This document shows positions 57,297 through 64,000 of a stretch of 64,000 nucleotides of DNA, piece after piece. The notes beneath the pieces were generated by a model that saw only the letters and a program-made list of their open reading frames with translations, did not search any database and had not been told where the DNA came from. The DNA lies in contig NZ_VFOL01000001.1 in assembly GCF_006716065.1 (NCBI RefSeq), forward strand, positions 3,286,001 to 3,350,000, written 5' to 3'. Each line of letters opens with the position of its first letter. Within the stretch, counting starts at the first letter, position 1. This DNA comes from Salinispora arenicola. Lineage in GTDB: Bacteria > Actinomycetota > Actinomycetes > Mycobacteriales > Micromonosporaceae. The position numbers and the translations under genes were made by a program.

Positions 57297-58444
57297 CCGA
57301 CGAACGAACTGACGACATGACCCGATTCGTTGCGGAGTTGGAGGCGGGCGGGGTGTTATCCGATGCGGCGTGGCGGGAGGCGTTCACCAAGGTGCCCCGG
57401 CACGTTTTTCTGCCGGCGTTCTTCACGCCTCTGCCCGATGGGCGGTGGCAGGCTATGGACCAATCGCACCCCGACTATTGGCGGCTGGTCTATGCCGACA
57501 CCACGTTGACAACGCAGCTCGACGCAACGATCCATCCCGACCCGAGCGTCGGACCGGTGGCCGGCGCGGGCACGTCCAGCTCCACGCAGCCGGGATTGAT
57601 GGCCGCGATGCTGGACGCGCTGCGGGTGACCGGCGGTGAGCGGGTGTTGGAGATTGGCACCGGAACGGGCTACAACGCGGCGTTGCTGGCGCACCGTCTC
57701 AACGCACAGAACGTCACCTCGGTGGAGGTGGACGACCGGGTCGCCGACGCCGCCCGGCAGCGCCTCGTGGTGGCCGGGTACCACCCGTCCGTGATCACGG
57801 GTGACGGCGAACAGGGATGGAGACCTGGCGCACCCTATGACAGGCTAGTCGCGACGGTCTCCGTCCCGGCGGTACCCCGGGCATGGCTGGCGCAGGTTCG
57901 CGACGGTGGCATGATCGTGGCCAGCCTGTGGCGTGACCTGGGCGGTGCCCCGCTGGTGCGGTTGGAGGTCGACGGCGACACCGCGCAAGGTTTCTTCCTG
58001 CCGCAACCGGGCGGGTTCATGCCGGTCCGCTCCGCGAACCGCGCCACGGCGGCGCTGTCGGCGGCGACAAGGCAGATCGGCATCAGTCGGACCGCGACCG
58101 TGCCGAGCGGCGTTTTGCACGACGATGACGCCGGGTTATGGCTGGCGTTGCAGGTCCCCGAGGTGACCTGGCTGGGATTCACCCCGGACGGCGGCACCGA
58201 TCAGGTGTGGCTGTTTGCCCCGGACGGCTCGTGGGCGATGGTGGAGGACGCCACCGTGCGCGTCGAACAGTACGGCCCGCGCAACCTGTGGGACGAGGTC
58301 GAAGCGGCCTACGACCGGTGGGACGCGACTGGGCAGCCGTGCCGAGATCGTCTCGGGCTGACCGTCACCGGCACCGGCGAGCACCGGTTCTGGCTCGACT
58401 TTCCCGACGCAACACAATGGGTCGACGTTCCTGGTCGCCGGTAG
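57293..58444 (+). CDS. PIMT-like methyltransferase of the ATP-grasp RiPP system
   Basis: 383 residues. The first 220 residues are like protein-L-isoaspartate O-methyltransferase: SDAAWREAFTKVPRHVFLP, QPGLMAAMLDALRV, motif I VLEIGTGTGYNAALLA, SVEVDDRVADAAR and GAPYDRLVATVSVP. The C-terminal 160 residues are specific to the grasp-linked family. In fuscimiditide-type graspetides the enzyme methylates one Asp of the cross-linked peptide, which then closes to an aspartimide. That final product is inferred here from the gene set. The ATG at 57293 lies in the ATGA overlap with the ligase. Confidence 0.85.
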   Translation: MTDERTDDMTRFVAELEAGGVLSDAAWREAFTKVPRHVFLPAFFTPLPDGRWQAMDQSHPDYWRLVYADTTLTTQLDATIHPDPSVGPVAGAGTSSSTQPGLMAAMLDALRVTGGERVLEIGTGTGYNAALLAHRLNAQNVTSVEVDDRVADAARQRLVVAGYHPSVITGDGEQGWRPGAPYDRLVATVSVPAVPRAWLAQVRDGGMIVASLWRDLGGAPLVRLEVDGDTAQGFFLPQPGGFMPVRSANRATAALSAATRQIGISRTATVPSGVLHDDDAGLWLALQVPEVTWLGFTPDGGTDQVWLFAPDGSWAMVEDATVRVEQYGPRNLWDEVEAAYDRWDATGQPCRDRLGLTVTGTGEHRFWLDFPDATQWVDVPGRR

Positions 58445-58931
58445 CAGCAGGTGACGTGGCCCGGCAGCTGCGCGGGCCGGACCACCGTCGGCGTCGTGGG
58501 CCGACGGGCCGCACCTGCTCGCCACGGTGCGTGTCGGCGTTGCGCACTCGAATGGCGGCTTCGCTGCCACGGCGACGCGCCCGCGCGCCGACGGGTCCAT
58601 TGCCGCCACCCCGGGGCTGCGCCCGGTCCGGCTACGGCACGCAACGGCGACCGTGGTGGACCGGTGGCGGGCAGCGGTGACTGGTTGCTGCGCACCGCCA
58701 CGCGTAGCGGATCCTCGTCGTCGGCGACGGGTCGGGGGCCCACGACACCGTGCCCGGATACGGTGGGACGCCGTCAGGCGACAACGGACTCCTGACGCAG
58801 CTCCGGTTGTGGCTACCGGAGCCACCAACCCCGTCGGTCGGCGAGTTAGAGTCGCTGTTTGGCCACCCCCGTGGCCGGTGAGTCCGCGGTGTCACGTTTG
58901 GGGGTGCGGTGTCACGCTGTGGGGGTACCAG
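58445..58931 (+). other. Intergenic region upstream of rapZ
   Basis: About 490 bases without a recognisable gene. TAGAGT at 58847-58852 in a GTCGGTCGGCGAGT context is a possible -10 box of the rapZ operon. The last 46 bases before rapZ contain the tandem repeat at 58886-58926. Confidence 0.4.
58886..58926. repeat. Tandem repeat of about 20 bp just before rapZ
   Basis: GCGGTGTCACGTTTGGGGGT (58886-58905) is followed directly by a 21-bp copy that reads GCGGTGTCACGCTGTGGGGG and a final T (58906-58926). The second copy ends 5 bases before the chosen start codon and supplies its G-rich ribosome-binding site. Confidence 0.75.
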
Positions 58932-59840
58932 GTGAGCGAGGGGCAGACAAGCGTGCCGAACGGGTCCGACCTGTCGGATACCGATACCACGCTCGTGGTG
59001 GTGACCGGGGTCTCCGGCGGTGGTCGCAGCACCGTCGCCCGTGCCTTGGAGAACGTCGGCTACTACGTGGTGGACAACCTGCCCCAGGCGTTGATGCTGG
59101 ACATGGCCGAGTTGGCGATGAAGGCCGGTGGTGCGGCCCGCCGTACGGCGATGGTGCTCGACGTGCGCTCCCGGGCCTTCTCCACTGATCTGGTCGGTGC
59201 GATCCGGGAACTCAAGGAGCGGGGTTTCGCCCCGTGGGTGGTCTTCGTCGACGCCGACGACGAGGTGTTGATCCGGCGCTTCGAGAGCGTCCGGCGTTCG
59301 CACCCGTTGCAGGGCGAGGGGCGGCTCGCCGACGGTATCGCCGTCGAACGCGGGCTGTTGGAGGGTGCCCGTGACCAGGCCGATGTGATCGTCGACACCA
59401 GTCACCTCAACGTCAACCAGCTGCGCCGGCGCATCGAGGAACTCTTCGGGGCCGAGGATGCCCGCCGGTTGCGGGTGACCGTGGTGTCGTTCGGCTTCAA
59501 GTACGGCGTTCCACCGGACGCCGATTTCGTCTGTGACGCCCGGTTCCTGCCGAATCCGTACTGGGTTCCGGAGCTGCGCGAGCACACCGGGCAGACAGAG
59601 GCGGTCAGCTCGTACGTGCTGGGCCAGGAGGGCGCCGAGGCATTCGTGGCGACCTACACCGACTTGATCAACGCCACCACCGCCGGTTTCGAGCGGGAGG
59701 GTAAGCGCTACCTGACGGTCGCGGTCGGTTGCACCGGCGGCAAGCACCGCAGCGTCGCCATCGCCGAGGAACTGGCCGCGCGGCTGGGACGAACCGTTAT
59801 CGCCGCCCACACGCAGCACCGCGACCTGGGGCGCGAGTGA
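58932..59840 (+). CDS. rapZ: RNase adapter protein RapZ
   Basis: 302 residues. The N-terminal P-loop is VVTGVSGGGRSTVARALE, in which Arg replaces the usual Walker A Lys, as in other actinobacteria. DNLPQALML, VVFVDADDEVLIRRFESVRRSHPL, the DTSHLNVNQLRRRIE segment and the C-terminal VGCTGGKHRSVAIAEEL are all family motifs. In Escherichia coli RapZ steers RNase E to GlmZ; its actinobacterial role is less clear. The GTG at 58932 is preferred by the G-rich sequence 6 bases upstream; the GTG at 58953 is an alternative. It heads the operon with yvcK (GTGA overlap) and whiA. Confidence 0.94.
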   Translation: MSEGQTSVPNGSDLSDTDTTLVVVTGVSGGGRSTVARALENVGYYVVDNLPQALMLDMAELAMKAGGAARRTAMVLDVRSRAFSTDLVGAIRELKERGFAPWVVFVDADDEVLIRRFESVRRSHPLQGEGRLADGIAVERGLLEGARDQADVIVDTSHLNVNQLRRRIEELFGAEDARRLRVTVVSFGFKYGVPPDADFVCDARFLPNPYWVPELREHTGQTEAVSSYVLGQEGAEAFVATYTDLINATTAGFEREGKRYLTVAVGCTGGKHRSVAIAEELAARLGRTVIAAHTQHRDLGRE

Positions 59841-60838
59841 CGACCACCCGGGTGGTCGCCTTCGGCGGTGGGCACGGTCTCTCCGCTTCACTGCGCGCAC
59901 TCCGGCGATGCGCCCCAGAACTCGACCTTGATCTCACCGCGGTAGTGACGGTCGGTGATGACGGCGGGTCGAGCGGCCGGCTGCGCGCCGAGCGGGGCGG
60001 ACTGCCGCCGGGGGACCTGCGCCAGGCACTCGTCGCGCTGGCCGGAGACCATCCCGCCACCCAGCGCAGCGCCGGGCTGTTCCAGCACCGCTTCGCCGCC
60101 GTCCCGTCACCGCCGGCGGTGATCGGCACCCGCGAGCCGGCTCCCGTGGGTCGGCTCACCGGGCACGCGGTGGGCAACCTCGTGCTCTGCGGGCTGATGG
60201 AACTGCTCGGTGACCCGGTGCTCGCCCTGGAACACGCCGGTGCGATGCTCGGCACGGTCGGGCGGGTGCTACCGATGTCCTGCGAACCGGTCGGTATCGA
60301 GGCCCGGGTCCGGGGCACCAACCCCGGCCGTCCGAACGAGGTCGTCACGGTCACCGGCCAGCATCAGGTGGCCGTCACCGCCGGGCGGGTCGAGTCGTTG
60401 CGGCTGAATCCGGATGCGCCGGAGGCGTGCCCGCAGGCGGTGGCCGCCATCGGCGCAGCCGACTGGCTCGTCTTCGGGCCGGGGAGCTGGTACACCAGCG
60501 TGCTGCCGCACCTGCTGGTGCCGGAGTTGGCCGCGGCCATCGTCGCCAGCCCCGCGCGCCGGCTGGTCACCCTGAACCTGGCCGCGGAGAAAGAGACGTT
60601 CGGGTTGTCCGTTGCCGATCACCTGGCCGAGCTGCGGTGGTATCTGCCGAAGCTGAGGGTCGACCGCGTACTCGGGGACGCCAGGGCGGTGGGTGATCCC
60701 GCTCCCGTCGAACGTGCGGCAGAATCGCTGGGTGCCCGGTTGGTCCTCGCTCCGGTCGGGGCCACCGACGGCGCACCCCGTCATGATTCGGCTGCTCTCG
60801 GCGCCGCTCTGGTGCCGGTCCTGGGCGCCGCTCGTTAG
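59837..60838 (+). CDS. yvcK: Gluconeogenesis factor YvcK family (CofD-like) protein
   Basis: 333 residues. The start VVAFGGGHGLSASLRALRR and VVTVGDDGGSSGRLRAERG form the nucleotide-sugar site; PPGDLRQALVALAG, GHAVGNLVLCGL and FGPGSWYTSVLPHLLVP follow. YvcK binds UDP-GlcNAc and affects cell-wall precursor flow and carbon use in Bacillus and mycobacteria. The GTG at 59837 overlaps the rapZ stop (GTGA), so the genes are translationally coupled. Confidence 0.94.
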   Translation: MTTTRVVAFGGGHGLSASLRALRRCAPELDLDLTAVVTVGDDGGSSGRLRAERGGLPPGDLRQALVALAGDHPATQRSAGLFQHRFAAVPSPPAVIGTREPAPVGRLTGHAVGNLVLCGLMELLGDPVLALEHAGAMLGTVGRVLPMSCEPVGIEARVRGTNPGRPNEVVTVTGQHQVAVTAGRVESLRLNPDAPEACPQAVAAIGAADWLVFGPGSWYTSVLPHLLVPELAAAIVASPARRLVTLNLAAEKETFGLSVADHLAELRWYLPKLRVDRVLGDARAVGDPAPVERAAESLGARLVLAPVGATDGAPRHDSAALGAALVPVLGAAR

Positions 60839-60892
60839 ACACGTACGTAATCTCCGGCGACACGCCGGAACCGGTCCGTGAGAGGACGCACA

Positions 60893-63144
<2,252 letters not shown>

Positions 63145-63196
63145 GCACGCGCAGGCAGCTCGCGGGCGACCCGGTGACGAAGGGAGGGTCGGCCCG

Positions 63197-64000
63197 GTGA
63201 ACATCCGCACCCTCGACGACCTGCTCGCCGAGGAGGTAAAGGGTCGGCGGGTGCTGGTCCGCGCCGACCTGAACGTCCCGCTCGACAAGCAGACCGGCCA
63301 GATCACCGACGACGGCCGGATCCGGGCCGTGCTGCCGACCCTGGGCGCGCTGGTCCAGGCCGGAGCCAAGGTGGTCGTCTGCTCCCATCTGGGGCGGCCG
63401 AAGGGCAGCCCGGATCCCGCGTTCAGTCTGCGCCCGGTCGCCGGGCGGCTCGGTGAGCTGCTCGGTGCGCCGGTGCACTTCGCCGAGGACACGGTCGGCG
63501 ACTCGGCCCGGTCCACCGTGGCGGGTCTGGCCGACGGTCAGGTCGCCCTCCTGGAGAACCTTCGGTTCAACCCGGGGGAGACCAGCAAGGACGAGGCGCA
63601 GCGGGGGGCGTTCGCCGACCAGCTCGCCGCGCTCGCCGACGCGTACGTGGACGACGCCTTCGGCGCGGTGCACCGCCGGCACGCCAGTGTGTACGACGTG
63701 CCGGCCCGGCTGCCACACGTGGCCGGCCGGCTGGTGCTGCGCGAGGTGGAGGTGCTCGGCACGCTCACCGGGGAGCCGGACCGCCCGTACGTGGTGGTGC
63801 TGGGCGGTTCCAAGGTCTCCGACAAGCTGGCGGTGATCGAGGCGCTGCTGCCGAAGGTCGACCGGCTGCTCGTCGGCGGCGGCATGTGCTTCACCTTCCT
63901 CAGGGCGCAGGGCTACGAGGTGGGTTCCTCGCTGCTGGAGGAGGAGATGGTCGAGACCTGCCGGAGCCTGCTGGAGCGCGCCGACGGGAAGATCATGCTT
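63197..64000 (+). CDS. pgk: Phosphoglycerate kinase, 5' part
   Basis: 268 codons are visible; the gene runs off the window. The N-terminal domain shows [62 protein letters not shown] and then [15 protein letters not shown]. It converts 1,3-bisphosphoglycerate to 3-phosphoglycerate and makes ATP, in series with the gap product. The GTG at 63197 has GGGAGG about 8 bases upstream. Cotranscription with gap is likely. Confidence 0.97.
   Translation, partial: MNIRTLDDLLAEEVKGRRVLVRADLNVPLDKQTGQITDDGRIRAVLPTLGALVQAGAKVVVCSHLGRPKGSPDPAFSLRPVAGRLGELLGAPVHFAEDTVGDSARSTVAGLADGQVALLENLRFNPGETSKDEAQRGAFADQLAALADAYVDDAFGAVHRRHASVYDVPARLPHVAGRLVLREVEVLGTLTGEPDRPYVVVLGGSKVSDKLAVIEALLPKVDRLLVGGGMCFTFLRAQGYEVGSSLLEEEMVETCRSLLERADGKIML

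Noticed and set aside
58831..58852. A sixth RecA-NDp-like site upstream of rapZ
   Set aside because: TAGAGT and a GTCGG are present, but the spacing is 7 instead of 8 and rapZ is not a repair gene; GTCGG is frequent at this GC content.

Overview
The window is chromosomal DNA of a high-GC actinomycete, most likely a member of the Micromonosporaceae (Micromonospora/Salinispora type). This is inferred from the strong G/C bias at third codon positions, the many GTG and TTG starts, the syntenic blocks polA-rpsA-coaE-uvrB and uvrA-uvrC-rapZ-yvcK-whiA-gap-pgk, and families such as the DUF5753 regulators and WhiA. No rRNA, tRNA or CRISPR array was recognised.

Bases 1-25,400 are mostly core genome: the end of a LivF-type ABC ATPase, polA, a DUF3140 gene, a methyltransferase, rpsA, coaE (with a GrpB-like tail), uvrB, an XRE/DUF5753 regulator, a small monooxygenase, terC behind a probable yybP-ykoY manganese riboswitch, a tyrosine phosphatase, a beta-lactamase-like hydrolase, typA, a DedA-PAP2 membrane protein, a lytic transglycosylase lipoprotein, and a divergent mmpL / marR-cocE locus with a palindromic operator between.

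Bases 25,400-39,430 are an accessory island bounded by two inverted paralogous secreted S1-protease-like proteins. Both have lost the catalytic His and Ser. One carries five almost identical 168-bp FG-GAP repeats and the other two tachylectin-like propeller regions. Between them are a decayed IS5-type transposase, a cold-shock gene, a methyltransferase, a DedA reading frame that runs in frame into an FAD-dependent oxidase, and a 1393-residue polymorphic toxin (ALF repeats, pre-toxin region, HINT domain, small C-terminal toxin domain) followed by its presumed Imm50-like immunity gene and a small secreted protein.

Bases 39,430-52,600 hold an rtcB-prfH RNA-repair pair, an MBL hydrolase, a mycothiol-dependent-type enzyme, rsgA, uvrA, a Rieske lipoprotein, uvrC and recQ. 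All five DNA-repair genes of the window (polA, uvrB, uvrA, uvrC, recQ) carry upstream a sequence close to the RecA-NDp motif (tTGTCRgtg-N8-TAnnnT) that PafBC uses in mycobacteria. Four of these place the -10 box 6-7 bases before the start codon, which predicts leaderless mRNAs.

Bases 52,600-58,450 are a second accessory block of lower GC: an overlapping HTH-TPR regulator / SLOG-type gene pair facing a graspetide-type RiPP locus (two small Cys-motif proteins, a 74-residue Thr/Ser/Asp-rich precursor, an ATP-grasp ligase and a PIMT-like methyltransferase). The window closes with the conserved rapZ-yvcK-whiA operon, gap and the 5' part of pgk.
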